DNA of 57,248 nt from JBFWUW01 sp050247075 (GTDB lineage Bacteria; Planctomycetota; Planctomycetia; Pirellulales; JBFWUW01). The stretch is from the NCBI GenBank assembly GCA_050247075.1, contig JBFWUW010000046.1, positions 1 through 57,248 on the forward strand. The letters run 5' to 3'. How positions within the stretch are numbered: position 1 is the stretch's first letter; every line of letters begins with the position of its first letter. This document shows, piece by piece, positions 43,830 to 51,866 of the stretch. A program made the translations under genes and the position numbers. Below the pieces are notes generated by a model, which saw only the letters and a program-made list of their open reading frames with translations, searched no databases and was not told where the DNA came from.

Positions 43830-44582
43830 ATGCCGTCAACTCCTCGCCAGCCTGGAACGGATTCCGTGGTACACGCAACGACGCCAAATCGCCCGCGCGC
43901 GCAGGACCGGCCGCTCGGCCTGGCCGCTGGGCCGGTCCCAGGAACTCCTCGGCGCCGCTTTGGCTGGCCGTGGTTGGTGAGCCTGTTGCTGTTGGCCGCC
44001 GCTTGCGCCGTGGTTCCCTGCGATGTGGCGGTGTCGGCCTGGTTTCGGCGCGTGCCGCAAGACTGGCTGAACCGTTTTGAATGGTTTGGACATGGCAGCG
44101 GCCTGGTGCTGATTGCCTTGGCGATCGCCTCCTTGGAAGTGGGTGGCTGGCGGCGGTTGCCGCGACTGGCCGTCAGCGTGCTGGGGGCCGGCCTGGCCGC
44201 CAATGTTGTTAAGCTGACGGTGGCCCGGACTCGTCCCCGCACGCTCGATCTGGCGGCGGCTAGCGCGGGGGAGACTTTCGTCGGTTGGTTTCCGTTTCTG
44301 GCGGGCGGAAGCGGCCATCAAAGTTTCCCCTCGGCCCACTCAACCGTGGCGGCTGCTTTGGCAGTGGCCCTTAGCCTGGCCTACCCGCGGGGCAAGTGGC
44401 TGTTTGGCGGACTGGCGTTCTTGGCCTGTCTGCAACGGGTGGCTTGCCAGGCGCACTTCGCCAGCGACGCTTTGTGCGGCGCAGCCCTCGGTTGGTCGGT
44501 GGCTTGGCTGGTGGCCGGGGCGTACGGCCGACAGCGGGCGGCTACTTGGGCGCGTTCTCCAGCAGCCAATCCTCCAGCATGA
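43830..44582 (+). CDS. PAP2-type phosphatase (membrane)
   Basis: 250 residues from the ATG at 43830; a GTG at 43770 is an alternative. Membrane helices include 'WPWLVSLLLLAAACAVVPC', 'GSGLVLIALAIASLEVGGW' and 'WLFGGLAFLACLQRVAC'. The three PAP2 motifs are present: 'KLTVARTRPR', 'GHQSFPSAHSTVAAALAVAL' and 'RVACQAHFASDALCGAALG'. This type dephosphorylates lipid phosphates such as undecaprenyl pyrophosphate or phosphatidate on the outer face of the inner membrane. Its last 41 bases overlap the convergent malonyltransferase-like gene. Confidence 0.88.
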   Translation: MPSTPRQPGTDSVVHATTPNRPRAQDRPLGLAAGPVPGTPRRRFGWPWLVSLLLLAAACAVVPCDVAVSAWFRRVPQDWLNRFEWFGHGSGLVLIALAIASLEVGGWRRLPRLAVSVLGAGLAANVVKLTVARTRPRTLDLAAASAGETFVGWFPFLAGGSGHQSFPSAHSTVAAALAVALSLAYPRGKWLFGGLAFLACLQRVACQAHFASDALCGAALGWSVAWLVAGAYGRQRAATWARSPAANPPA

Positions 44583-45690
44583 TGTGTTCCACGTAGGGGG
44601 CGCGCAACAGGGCCGTGCGGTTGGAGAGTACCTTCGCCAGCCAGGGACGCTGTGCCATGCCGGCGGCGGCCCGCATGCCGTAGCTGCTGAAGGATCGTCC
44701 AGCCAGTTGCTGTTCGATGTTGTCGGCCAGCCGTTTGAACGTGGCCGGGATCAGGTTTGCCTCTGGGCCGACGTGGATATAGGTATCGACCCCGACCACC
44801 AGCGATTCGGCGATGGCATCCCACAGCCGTTGCGGCTCGTCGATCCAACGGTTGAGCAAGTCGCGGCTGTTGTAGTCGTTATAGCTGCACTTGCCCGTCA
44901 CTAGCGACAGCACGGGTGGCAACGGTGCCGTCAGCCCGCGGCGGATGGTGTGCATCATCATGGCGGCCCGGTTGGGGATGTTGCGTTCCCACAGGATGGG
45001 CGTATGCAGCGGCGGCCAATGGTATTGGTTGGTCCGCAGATGGACCTCATCCGGCAGAACCTCGTGCATCCGCCGCTTGAACCGCTCGACCGTGTCGCGC
45101 TGTCCCAGCAGCAGCACCGTATTGGGTGATAGATAGGCCGAAATGCCGATCACGCCCGCCCCCTCGCGATTGAGTTCCACGCACAGCCGGCCGATGGCAT
45201 CGCGGTCGAGCGCCGGCCCGCGTGAGAAGACGACACCCATTGAAACGTCGCGGGCCAACTCGGCGCATTCCATGCTCATGGCCAAGAGGGGTGTCAGAAC
45301 GTCTTGCATGCGGTAGACGCCCGCCGCCGCCAAGGCCGCCATTTCGCCCAGGCTGTAGCCAAACGCCAATTTGGAACGGCTATAGTCGATATCGAAGAAA
45401 TCGTGCAGCAGACGGATTTGCGCCAGTTCCACCGCCACGATGACGGCCACATCCTCGGGGAATGTCTCCAGCGAGGTCGGGTGTTGCTCGCGAACCCGCT
45501 GCACCAGATCGACCGGGCGCTTCACGGCCGCGGCGCACAATTGCGAGGCTTCGCCCAGCAGTTCTTGCAACGTTTTTTCGTAGGCCGGCACGGCCAGCAA
45601 TTCGTGGCTGCGCCCCTGGTTGGTAATGTTGTAGCCGCGAAAGGCAAATGCCGTCGTGCCGATCCGGTCTCGCAGGGTGCCGCTGCTCAT
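44542..45690 (-). CDS. Malonyl-CoA:ACP transacylase-like (FabD-type) protein
   Basis: 382 residues from the start at 45690. 'SKLAFGYSLGEMAALAAAGVY' supplies the nucleophile Ser113 in GxSxGE, with Tyr where FabD has His (GHSxGE); 'NQYHWPPLHTPILWE' supplies a candidate catalytic His. The fold order (small ferredoxin-like subdomain, 'VELNREGAGVIGISAYLSPNTVLLLGQ') and length fit malonyl/acyl transferases, but longer than FabD (about 310). It probably loads an acyl group on a carrier protein; no ACP or KS gene is near. Divergent from the SDR gene at 45814 by 123 bases. Confidence 0.8.
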   Translation of the reverse strand: MSSGTLRDRIGTTAFAFRGYNITNQGRSHELLAVPAYEKTLQELLGEASQLCAAAVKRPVDLVQRVREQHPTSLETFPEDVAVIVAVELAQIRLLHDFFDIDYSRSKLAFGYSLGEMAALAAAGVYRMQDVLTPLLAMSMECAELARDVSMGVVFSRGPALDRDAIGRLCVELNREGAGVIGISAYLSPNTVLLLGQRDTVERFKRRMHEVLPDEVHLRTNQYHWPPLHTPILWERNIPNRAAMMMHTIRRGLTAPLPPVLSLVTGKCSYNDYNSRDLLNRWIDEPQRLWDAIAESLVVGVDTYIHVGPEANLIPATFKRLADNIEQQLAGRSFSSYGMRAAAGMAQRPWLAKVLSNRTALLRAPYVEHIMLEDWLLENAPK

Positions 45691-45813
45691 GGGATGTTCT
45701 CGCCCTATTGGGCCATGTTTCCGCGGGAAACCTTGGCTGCCTTGTCGCTGCATCGGCCGGGGACTACAAACAACTGTAATTCCCTTTCATGTTTTTGCGC
45801 AGGATGGGCCGGG

Positions 45814-46596
45814 ATGCAACCCGCCGCAAGCCAACAATTACTAGGACAAACGGCCGTTGTGACCGGTTCGTCGGGGGGCATTGGCCGGGCCATGGCCCTG
45901 GAATTGGCCGCGGCCGGGGCCGATGTCCTGGTTCACGGGCGGTCGCGGCGGCAGGCTGCTGACAGCGTAGCGGCGGAAATCGCGGCCCTGGGCCGTCAGT
46001 CGCACGTTATCTTGTGCGACCTGGCCGACGGTCAGCAGCACGCTCCCCTGGTCGAGGCAGCTTGGCAATGGCGAGGGGGGGTCGATATCTGGATCAACAA
46101 CGCCGGGGCCGACGTACTGACGGGCGAACCGGCCAAATGGCCTTTCGAACGCAAGCTGGCGGAATTGTGGCAGGTCGACGTCACGGCCACGCTGCGGCTG
46201 TCGCGCATGGCCGGCGCACACATGCGGCAGCGCGGCAGCGGCGTCATCCTCAATATCGGTTGGGACCAGGCCGAACAAGGCATGGCCGGCGATAGCGGCG
46301 AGCTGTTCGCCGCCACCAAAGGGGCCGTCATGGCTTTCACCCGCAGCCTGGCCCAATCGCTGGCACCCCAAGTACGCGTCAACTGCATCGCACCCGGTTG
46401 GATACGGACAGCCTGGGGCGAAAACGCCTCCTCCGCCTGGCAAGAACGAGCGCAGCAAGAATGCCTTCTAGCCCGTTGGGGAACTCCGGAAGACGTAGCC
46501 CGCACCTCCCGCTTCCTCTGTTCGCCCGACGCCGCGTTCATCACCGGCCAGGTATGGAACGTCAACGGCGGCTGGAAGAGGGCAGAGCAGAAGTAG
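45814..46596 (+). CDS. Short-chain dehydrogenase/reductase lacking the catalytic Tyr
   Basis: 260 residues from the ATG at 45814 (preceded by GGATGGGCCGGG, weak). 'TAVVTGSSGGIGRAMALELAAAG' is the nucleotide-binding Gly motif; 'DIWINNAGADVL' the NNAG; 'RVNCIAPGWIRTAWG' the PG motif; and 'FITGQVWNVNGGW' the C-terminal motif. The active-site YxxxK reads Phe165-Ala-Ala-Thr-Lys169 (codon TTC at 46306), and the usual Ser region is 'ILNIGWDQAEQG' without the Ser-Ser. So the fold is intact but catalysis by the usual tetrad is not possible. Followed by a second, canonical SDR gene. Confidence 0.85.
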   Translation: MQPAASQQLLGQTAVVTGSSGGIGRAMALELAAAGADVLVHGRSRRQAADSVAAEIAALGRQSHVILCDLADGQQHAPLVEAAWQWRGGVDIWINNAGADVLTGEPAKWPFERKLAELWQVDVTATLRLSRMAGAHMRQRGSGVILNIGWDQAEQGMAGDSGELFAATKGAVMAFTRSLAQSLAPQVRVNCIAPGWIRTAWGENASSAWQERAQQECLLARWGTPEDVARTSRFLCSPDAAFITGQVWNVNGGWKRAEQK

Positions 46597-46680
46597 TTTT
46601 CAGTTTTCAGTGTTCGGTTTTCAGTTTTCAGTTTTCAGTTTTCAGTGTTCAGTGTTCGGTGTTCGGTGTTCGGTGTTCAG
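46597..46680. repeat. Period-7 tract (TTTTCAG / TTCGGTG units)
   Basis: About 84 bases of heptamers: TTTTCAG repeated, with TGTTCGG, then GTTCGGTGTTCGGTGTTCGG. Lies between two SDR genes and directly follows the first one's stop. TTCGGTG units also occur at about 7394 and 47636. Confidence 0.75.
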
Positions 46681-46753
46681 TTCCGCGAATATCTGACGGC
46701 TTCTCCGCTGACAGCTTTTCGCCTTCATCCTTTCGCCTTCCGCCTTTCCTCCC

Positions 46754-47536
46754 ATGTCTATCTTCGATCGCTTTCGTCTGAACGGCAAACGACTTTTTAT
46801 TACGGGTGGCAACCGTGGGCTGGGGCGCGAGATGGCGCTGGCGGTTGCCGACGCCGGGGCCGACGTGGTCTTGGTAGGCCGCGACGCTGAAAGTTTGGCG
46901 GCCACGGCTGCCGACATCCAAGCGTTGGGCCGCGACGCGCAGATCATTCAGGCCGATGTGGGCCAGCCCGCTGGTTGCGAAGCGGCTTGCCGGCAGGCAC
47001 TCGATGAGTTCGGCCCGATCGATATCGTCATCAACAATGTCGGCGGCAGGCGGATCAACATACCCACGGAAGAGATGCCGCTGGAGACGTGGCGGGAGAT
47101 CATGGACCTGAACCTGACCAGCACGTTTCTGTGTACCAAGTTGCTGGGGGGCGCCATGGTCGCCCGCGGCAGCGGAGGACGAATCATCAATATCGCCTCC
47201 ATCTCTGGCATGGTGGCCAACCGGGGCATTGCTGGCCGCAGCTATGAGACTTCCAAGGCCGCGGTGATCCAATTCACGCGGGCCGTGGCGGCCGATTGGG
47301 CACCGCACGGTGTAACAGTCAACGCCATTTGCCCCGGCGGATTCATGACTGCCCCCAACCAACGTTGGGCGCGCGACAATCCCGAAGTCATCGAGACCTT
47401 CAAAACCCTCATTCCCGCCGGCGACTTCGGCCAACCCGAGGATCTCGGTCCCCTGGCCGTCTACCTGGCCAGCGACGCCAGCCGGTACATGACCGGCGCG
47501 GCCCTCGTCATCGACGGAGGGTATACGTTGTGGTGA
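46754..47536 (+). CDS. Short-chain dehydrogenase/reductase, canonical
   Basis: 260 residues. Gly motif 'RLFITGGNRGLGREMALAVADAG', NNAG-like 'DIVINNVGG', Ser in 'IINIASISGMVANRGIAG', catalytic Tyr/Lys in 'SYETSKAAVIQFTRAVA' and 'VTVNAICPGGFMT' are all in place, so this is an active NAD(P)-dependent oxidoreductase of the FabG/gluconate-5-dehydrogenase type. Substrate unknown. Transcribed after the non-canonical SDR with a repeat tract between them; same orientation, 157-base gap. Confidence 0.92.
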   Translation: MSIFDRFRLNGKRLFITGGNRGLGREMALAVADAGADVVLVGRDAESLAATAADIQALGRDAQIIQADVGQPAGCEAACRQALDEFGPIDIVINNVGGRRINIPTEEMPLETWREIMDLNLTSTFLCTKLLGGAMVARGSGGRIINIASISGMVANRGIAGRSYETSKAAVIQFTRAVAADWAPHGVTVNAICPGGFMTAPNQRWARDNPEVIETFKTLIPAGDFGQPEDLGPLAVYLASDASRYMTGAALVIDGGYTLW

Positions 47537-47765
47537 AGAGAGGCGTGAGGGATGAGGCGTGAGGCGTGAGGCGTGAGGCTTGAGGGATGAGGGATGAGGC
47601 TTGAGGGATGAGGTTTGCGGGTTGAGGCTTGAGTGTTCGGTGTTCGATGTACGTTGTCCGGTTCCGCGATTAGCTGACAGCCTCTCCGCTGACAGCTTTC
47701 ATTCCTTATTCCTCATACCTCATACCTCATACCTCATACCTCATACCTCATACCTCAAGCCTCAC
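47537..47765. repeat. Inverted heptameric repeat tracts between convergent genes
   Basis: Left tract (47537-47633) is about 13 degenerate heptamers such as GTGAGGC, ATGAGGG and TTGAGGC. The right tract (about 47706-47765) repeats CCTCATA seven times then CCTCAAG. The two are complementary (GTGAGGC/GCCTCAC), so a transcript across them could form a very long hairpin. Between them is a GCTGACAGCTTCTCC-type repeat (47661-47700). Lies exactly between a plus-strand SDR stop and a minus-strand gene stop. Confidence 0.8.
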
Positions 47766-48337
47766 TTCCTCTGCCGATACAACCTCAAATCAACTACGCC
47801 TTCCATCGCTGCCTGGTCGAGCGGGATTTGCAGGAACTCCACGATTTGCGCGATGGCGGGTTGGGGCTGGGTAACGAGCCTTGAGTAGCTCACGTCGAGG
47901 ATTGTGAAGTGGGATTGGGCGGCCGCCCAGGTGTCGAACTGTTTTAGTTCCTGGCGGAAGAGTTCAGCCATTTGCCCGTCGTCGGTGGTGATGGTCTGGC
48001 CGGCCCGTTGCAACATGGCGCGCTGCGATGCCAGCACCTCGTCCAAGTTCCGCCGCATGAACAGCACGCGGTAATCGCAGGCGTGCGGCAAGTCGTACAG
48101 CAGACGGTAGACCATCTTGACGGCCTTGCCGTCGGCCTGATCCAGCCAAGAGGCGTCGCGCCGGGTCTGCTTGACCGGCTCGAATTCGTAAAAGCCGCCT
48201 GGGTTATCACCGTTGGCGGCGCGTTGGCCATCGGCCAGCAGCGGCATTCCGCCGGCGTGCAGCATGCGCATCATCATCGACGTGCCCGACCGCGGCAAGC
48301 CGCTGACCACCGTCACCTGGGGCCGGGTAGCAGACAT
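47762..48337 (-). CDS. Sulfotransferase-family protein
   Basis: 191 residues, short for the family (usually 250 or more). 'VTVVSGLPRSGTSMMMRMLHAGGM' near the N-terminus is the PAPS-binding P-loop; 'YRVLFMRRNLDEVLASQRAML' and 'HFTILDVSYSRLVTQPQPAIAQIVEFL' match the middle and C-terminal sulfotransferase motifs. Acts on a cytoplasmic or membrane carbohydrate or lipid acceptor, not known. Its start lies 4 bases downstream of the ferredoxin stop, so the two form an operon. Confidence 0.85.
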   Translation of the reverse strand: MSATRPQVTVVSGLPRSGTSMMMRMLHAGGMPLLADGQRAANGDNPGGFYEFEPVKQTRRDASWLDQADGKAVKMVYRLLYDLPHACDYRVLFMRRNLDEVLASQRAMLQRAGQTITTDDGQMAELFRQELKQFDTWAAAQSHFTILDVSYSRLVTQPQPAIAQIVEFLQIPLDQAAMEGVVDLRLYRQRK

Positions 48338-48341
48338 GGAA

Positions 48342-48689
48342 CTAGCTGAAGAAATTCTCGCCGAACAGATTCAGCGGCGGCTGCGTCTGCACATCCATAT
48401 CGCCGCGGACCTCGGTCTGGCAGGCCAGCCGCATGGTATCTTCGTTACCGATGTAGGCAAACGACGGCTTCAACCGCAGTTTTTCCATCAGGCCCATCGG
48501 GCTGGCGTGGTCCATTCCCTTCACGATATTCACGCGGCACGCGCCGCATTGGGCCAGTCCGTGGCAGTTGAGGAGCTTATGCACATGGGGGTAAAGCTGA
48601 ATCCCGGCCTTGATCGCCTCTTGGCGGAGATTGGCGCCTTCCGGCACCTGGACCTGTTTCTTTTCGTTGACGAAATTGACAATGGGCAT
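48342..48689 (-). CDS. 2Fe-2S ferredoxin
   Basis: 115 residues from the start at 48689; the longer frame adds 15 unlikely residues. Plant-type [2Fe-2S] ligands: Cys42, Cys48 and Cys51 in 'LLNCHGLAQCGACRVNI' and Cys90 in 'TMRLACQTEVRG'. The first spacing is C-x5-C-x2-C, slightly longer than the common C-x4-C-x2-C. Electron carrier in the cytoplasm. Its stop precedes the sulfotransferase-like gene by 4 bases. A P450 gene lies 6 kb away and could be a client; there is no direct evidence. Confidence 0.88.
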   Translation of the reverse strand: MPIVNFVNEKKQVQVPEGANLRQEAIKAGIQLYPHVHKLLNCHGLAQCGACRVNIVKGMDHASPMGLMEKLRLKPSFAYIGNEDTMRLACQTEVRGDMDVQTQPPLNLFGENFFS

Positions 48690-48948
48690 GGCAAGCGGCT
48701 TCCTGGGATCAATCCGCGACAGCGGTACTGGCAAAAATCATAACGCCTGATGGGCTGCCTTGCCAGCCGCCAATTGCGGCGGGCGGCAATTGCGCCGCAA
48801 GCAGCCTTCCTTGACAAAGTTTAGCGGGTCGACTAACTAAAGATACGATTTGTCGTGTTCCCCCGCGAGCCTGCCGTTTCCCCCGGCGGCAGACGGCCAA
48901 ACGTGCGGTTGGACCGGCCCTCCCAAACAGATACGAAAGGTTTGATGA

Positions 48949-49293
48949 ATGGCTCTCGCGGCAGTCTACGAAGCTTGTTCCGATCCTATCGGTGTTGCGG
49001 CGTGGGCCAGCCCGGTGGAGCTTATCGTGCCGCCAGTTCTGGCAAGTGACGACGATGACGATGACGGAGAAGAGGAAAGCGGCGACGACGACGAAGACAG
49101 CGGGGAAACCATCGAACATGGCGATGATTTCGACGACGATCAGGACGATGACTTCGATGACGACTTTGACGACGAATTTGATGAGGACTTTGACGACGAA
49201 CTCGACGAAGACTTTGAAGAAGATGATACCGCCGATGCGCCCGCGGGGGACGACGACGATGAAGACATAGAAGTAGACGACGAAGACCTTTAG
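48949..49293 (+). CDS. Extremely acidic low-complexity protein
   Basis: 114 residues; GAAAGG (48936-48941) precedes the ATG at 48949. After a hydrophobic N-terminus (AAVYEACSDPIGVAAWASPVELIVPPVL, with a possible cleavable segment) the remaining 80 residues are almost all Asp and Glu: 'FDDDFDDEFDEDFDDELDEDFEEDD' type units with a Phe every four to five residues. The codons vary (GAT/GAC, GAA/GAG), which argues for selection on the protein. Plausible roles are cation binding, phase separation or a nucleic-acid mimic. The antisense frame encodes a hydrophobic artefact and is rejected. Confidence 0.7.
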   Translation: MALAAVYEACSDPIGVAAWASPVELIVPPVLASDDDDDDGEEESGDDDEDSGETIEHGDDFDDDQDDDFDDDFDDEFDEDFDDELDEDFEEDDTADAPAGDDDDEDIEVDDEDL

Positions 49294-49449
49294 TGGCGGC
49301 CCCGCGGCCAACACCGACGTGGCGGGCGGAGTGGACGTGCCGCTAGCATCGTGTTTCAGGGGTGCAAGGATGACCCTGGGCGCGGCCTTGTATCAGATAT
49401 TATTCTTTAACCTCGGCAGCCAGGCGGCATAGGAAGGATCGATCGCTTT

Positions 49450-49887
49450 ATGTCGAACCCGTCGGACAATTCAGCCAGCGAACCGCGCGAGGGCGATCTC
49501 GCCCGCAATGTCGAGCGCCTGGCCGACCGCAGCCAGTTGGACTTTGATATCGAGTTCTTCGGCCGCGTGCTGGCCAGAAGCCCCTTCTACCTGGATGTGC
49601 TTCGTTGCCAGGCACCCCTGCTATCGCGCAAGGGCCTGCACGAGCAAGCCTTGCAGGTCGAGCGGCGGCTGGTTTCGCTGCGTCCCTATGACGGCGTGGC
49701 CCATTACAACTTGGCTTGCCGCTTGGCGCTGGCCCAACAACCGCGCGAAGCAGTCGCGGAGCTGGGACTGGCCCTGGAATGCGGTTACGACGACTTCGAC
49801 TATCTGGAGGCCGATGCCGATCTGGAAAGCGTCCGCCAGCAGCCAGAGTACCAGCAGTTGCTGCGCCAGCACGGCGTGACAGGCTGA
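49450..49887 (+). CDS. TPR-like repeat protein
   Basis: 145 residues. 'FFGRVLARSPFYLDVLRCQAPLLSRKGLHEQALQVERRLVSLRPYDGVAHYNLACRLALAQQPREAVAELGLALE' forms two to three tetratricopeptide-like helix pairs (segments split at each repeat), and the tail 'DLESVRQQPEYQQLL' is a family-typical end. Cytoplasmic scaffold or adaptor. Ends 43 bases before the purine nucleoside phosphorylase gene, probably the same transcript. Confidence 0.75.
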   Translation: MSNPSDNSASEPREGDLARNVERLADRSQLDFDIEFFGRVLARSPFYLDVLRCQAPLLSRKGLHEQALQVERRLVSLRPYDGVAHYNLACRLALAQQPREAVAELGLALECGYDDFDYLEADADLESVRQQPEYQQLLRQHGVTG

Positions 49888-49930
49888 ACCGCACGCCATC
49901 CATCCCCCTCGCCAAGATGGGCCCTTCACC

Positions 49931-50758
49931 ATGTTGCACTTGGCCGCGCAGATTGAAGAAGCCGTGGCGGCCATTCGCCGCCAATGGCAGCATGTCCCCC
50001 ACGCCGGCATTATCCTGGGGACGGGCCTGGGCGGACTGGCCGCCCAGATCGAAGTCGAAAGCTCGTTCTCTTACGCCGATTTGCCCCACTTTCCGCAATC
50101 GACCGCCACCAGCCATGCCGGCCGACTGGTCTGCGGCAAACTGCAAGGGCTGCCCGTGTTGGCCATGGAAGGCCGGTTTCATGCCTACGAAGGCTATACC
50201 CACCAGCAACTCACCTTTCCCGTGCGGGTGATGAAAGCCTTGGGGGCCGGCCTGTTGATCGTCTCCAACGCTTGCGGCGGCATGAACCCGCAATACACCC
50301 GCGGCGATATCATGGTCATCGACGACCATATCAACCTGATGGGCGGCAACCCCTTGATCGGCGTCAACGATGACCGGTTGGGGCCCCGCTTTCCCGATAT
50401 GTGGCAGCCATACGATCCGCTGCTGATCGAACGGGCCTTGCGGATCGCCCAGCAAGAAGGCTTTACCGCGCATCGCGGCATCTACGTGGCCGTGACCGGG
50501 CCTAACCTGGAAACGCGGGCCGAGTACCGTTTTCTACGGACGATTGGGGCCGACGTGGTGGGCATGTCCACCGTGCCGGAAGTGCTGGTCGCCGTCCACG
50601 CCGGCATGCGGGTGCTGGGGCTGTCAATCGTGACCGATCTCTGCCTGCCCAACTCCTTGCAGCCCGTGAATATCGAGGAGATCCTCGCCACGGCCGCCGT
50701 GGCCGAACCGCACCTGCGCAAGATCGTGCTGGGCGTGCTGGCGGATGAGCGGTTGTAG
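49931..50758 (+). CDS. Purine-nucleoside phosphorylase, type I
   Basis: 275 residues, trimeric PNP length. 'AGIILGTGLGGLAAQIE' (phosphate loop), 'TSHAGRLVCGKLQGLPVLAMEGRFHAYEGYT' (His and Arg of the phosphate site), 'LIVSNACGGMNPQYTRGDIMVIDDHINLMG', 'GPNLETRAEYRFLR' (Glu of the purine site) and 'DVVGMSTVPEVLVAVHAGMRVLGLSIVTD' identify the family. Cleaves guanosine/inosine with phosphate in the cytoplasm for purine salvage. The stop TAG is part of repeat copy F. Confidence 0.95.
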   Translation: MLHLAAQIEEAVAAIRRQWQHVPHAGIILGTGLGGLAAQIEVESSFSYADLPHFPQSTATSHAGRLVCGKLQGLPVLAMEGRFHAYEGYTHQQLTFPVRVMKALGAGLLIVSNACGGMNPQYTRGDIMVIDDHINLMGGNPLIGVNDDRLGPRFPDMWQPYDPLLIERALRIAQQEGFTAHRGIYVAVTGPNLETRAEYRFLRTIGADVVGMSTVPEVLVAVHAGMRVLGLSIVTDLCLPNSLQPVNIEEILATAAVAEPHLRKIVLGVLADERL

Positions 50759-50779
50759 GAGGCGTTTCCAACGCCGATT
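50754..50779. repeat. TGTAGGAG palindromic repeat, copy F (single unit, covaried stem)
   Basis: TGTAGGAGGCGTTTCCAACG then CCGATT. The stem is GGCGTT/AACGCC where most copies have GGCGAT/ATCGCC, a compensatory change. The TAG stop of the phosphorylase gene (50756-50758) is inside the TGTAGGAG box. Confidence 0.8.
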
Positions 50780-50788
50780 GAATCGCTA

Positions 50789-51589
50789 TCACTCAAACGT
50801 GATCTCAATCTGTTCCTTGGTCTCGGCCTTGAGGTACTTGCTGATCGGTTTCGTTTTGAGTTTGGCCGCTATCTCGTCGCGGTCCACGATCTCCTCCATG
50901 TCCATCATGGCCTTGAAGGCGGCCTTGTCGCCGAACAGGCCCCCCACATCCATTTGCAGCAACCCCACCGCCTTCTTGGAAGGGCTGACGAAACTGGCGT
51001 CGCTGGCGGTGATGGTTCCTTCGACCTGCACCTGCAGTTGGACTTTCATTCCTTCAAATAACGCTCCCATGGCTTGCACCATTTCCACCGGCGGACGGTC
51101 TTCTTTCTTGCCACCCTCCTGCGCCGGATTCATCGGGGGCATCGTGATCACCAGCGTTCCGTCGGCGTACTCAAACTTGACTTGATCATCTTTCTTGGGC
51201 TGCGGTTCCGCCGGTTCCTCGCCTGGCGCGCCCGGCGCGTCGGCATTGGGCATCGGCTTGACCTTGAGGTTGTTCACGTCCTCAAACGCGTACACGATTT
51301 CCACGCCTTTCCATTCGCCGCGGTCTGGCAACGCTTTGACCGATTGCACGGTCACGCCTTCGCCCATCTCCGTAGCGGCTTGCTCCGCCTTGGCCTTTTC
51401 CTGATCGATCTGCCCGGGACCGTTCACCTTAACTTCTGGCCCCAAGTCCGGCAGCTTGGTGTACAGCACTTGCCGCACGGTGCCGCTGCCGTCTGTCTTA
51501 AGGTGTACGGTGGTCTTGGAGTCGATGCAGCCAGCGATGAATGGCAGCAACGCCAGCCCCAGCAGACATGCGCGCGAATTATTGGTCAT
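50789..51589 (-). CDS. Lipoprotein, hypothetical
   Basis: 266 residues from the start at 51589, which gives a clean lipoprotein signal (LLGLALLPFIAGC, lipobox before Cys21). The mature part has a beta-rich N-terminal region ('KTTVHLKTDGSGTVRQVLYTK'), a Pro/Gly/Glu-rich linker ('APGAPGEEPAEPQPKK') and a C-terminal part with 'VEMVQAMGALFEGMKVQLQVQVEGTITASDASF'. Some similarity in layout to planctomycete TIGR-type 'transmembrane-lipoprotein' families, but no family is recognised. Likely attached to the periplasmic face of a membrane. It lies convergent to the phosphorylase gene. Confidence 0.75.
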   Translation of the reverse strand: MTNNSRACLLGLALLPFIAGCIDSKTTVHLKTDGSGTVRQVLYTKLPDLGPEVKVNGPGQIDQEKAKAEQAATEMGEGVTVQSVKALPDRGEWKGVEIVYAFEDVNNLKVKPMPNADAPGAPGEEPAEPQPKKDDQVKFEYADGTLVITMPPMNPAQEGGKKEDRPPVEMVQAMGALFEGMKVQLQVQVEGTITASDASFVSPSKKAVGLLQMDVGGLFGDKAAFKAMMDMEEIVDRDEIAAKLKTKPISKYLKAETKEQIEITFE

Positions 51590-51866
51590 GGTAGGTAAAT
51601 CCTTGTTGCGGGAATGTCGCGGCAGTTCGCCAACAACCAATGGCCCAGCCGGAATGAGCAAGGCTACTATCAAACACCTGGCCTTGTGCTTGGAGTGTAA
51701 ACCCCTGGCCATGCCGAGGAAAGCCATTTTCAACTGGCGGGCGGCCGATTTTTGGCGTGGCATCGGCCGACCGTTGCCAGTCGCCGGCAGGCGCGTCAAG
51801 ATCAGGGCCGCGTAGGAGATGGCTCCCGCGCCCGGTTCGCCAACTGACATGCATAAGGCTGCCCCC

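Noticed and set aside
46597..47765. Possible CRISPR-like array
   Set aside because: Units of 7 bases with no spacers; no cas gene. These are tandem heptamers.
48709..49314. 201-codon minus-strand frame with very hydrophobic Val/Ile/Phe stretches
   Set aside because: Antisense of the Asp/Glu array gene; GAC/GAT read backwards gives Val/Ile. Not a membrane protein.
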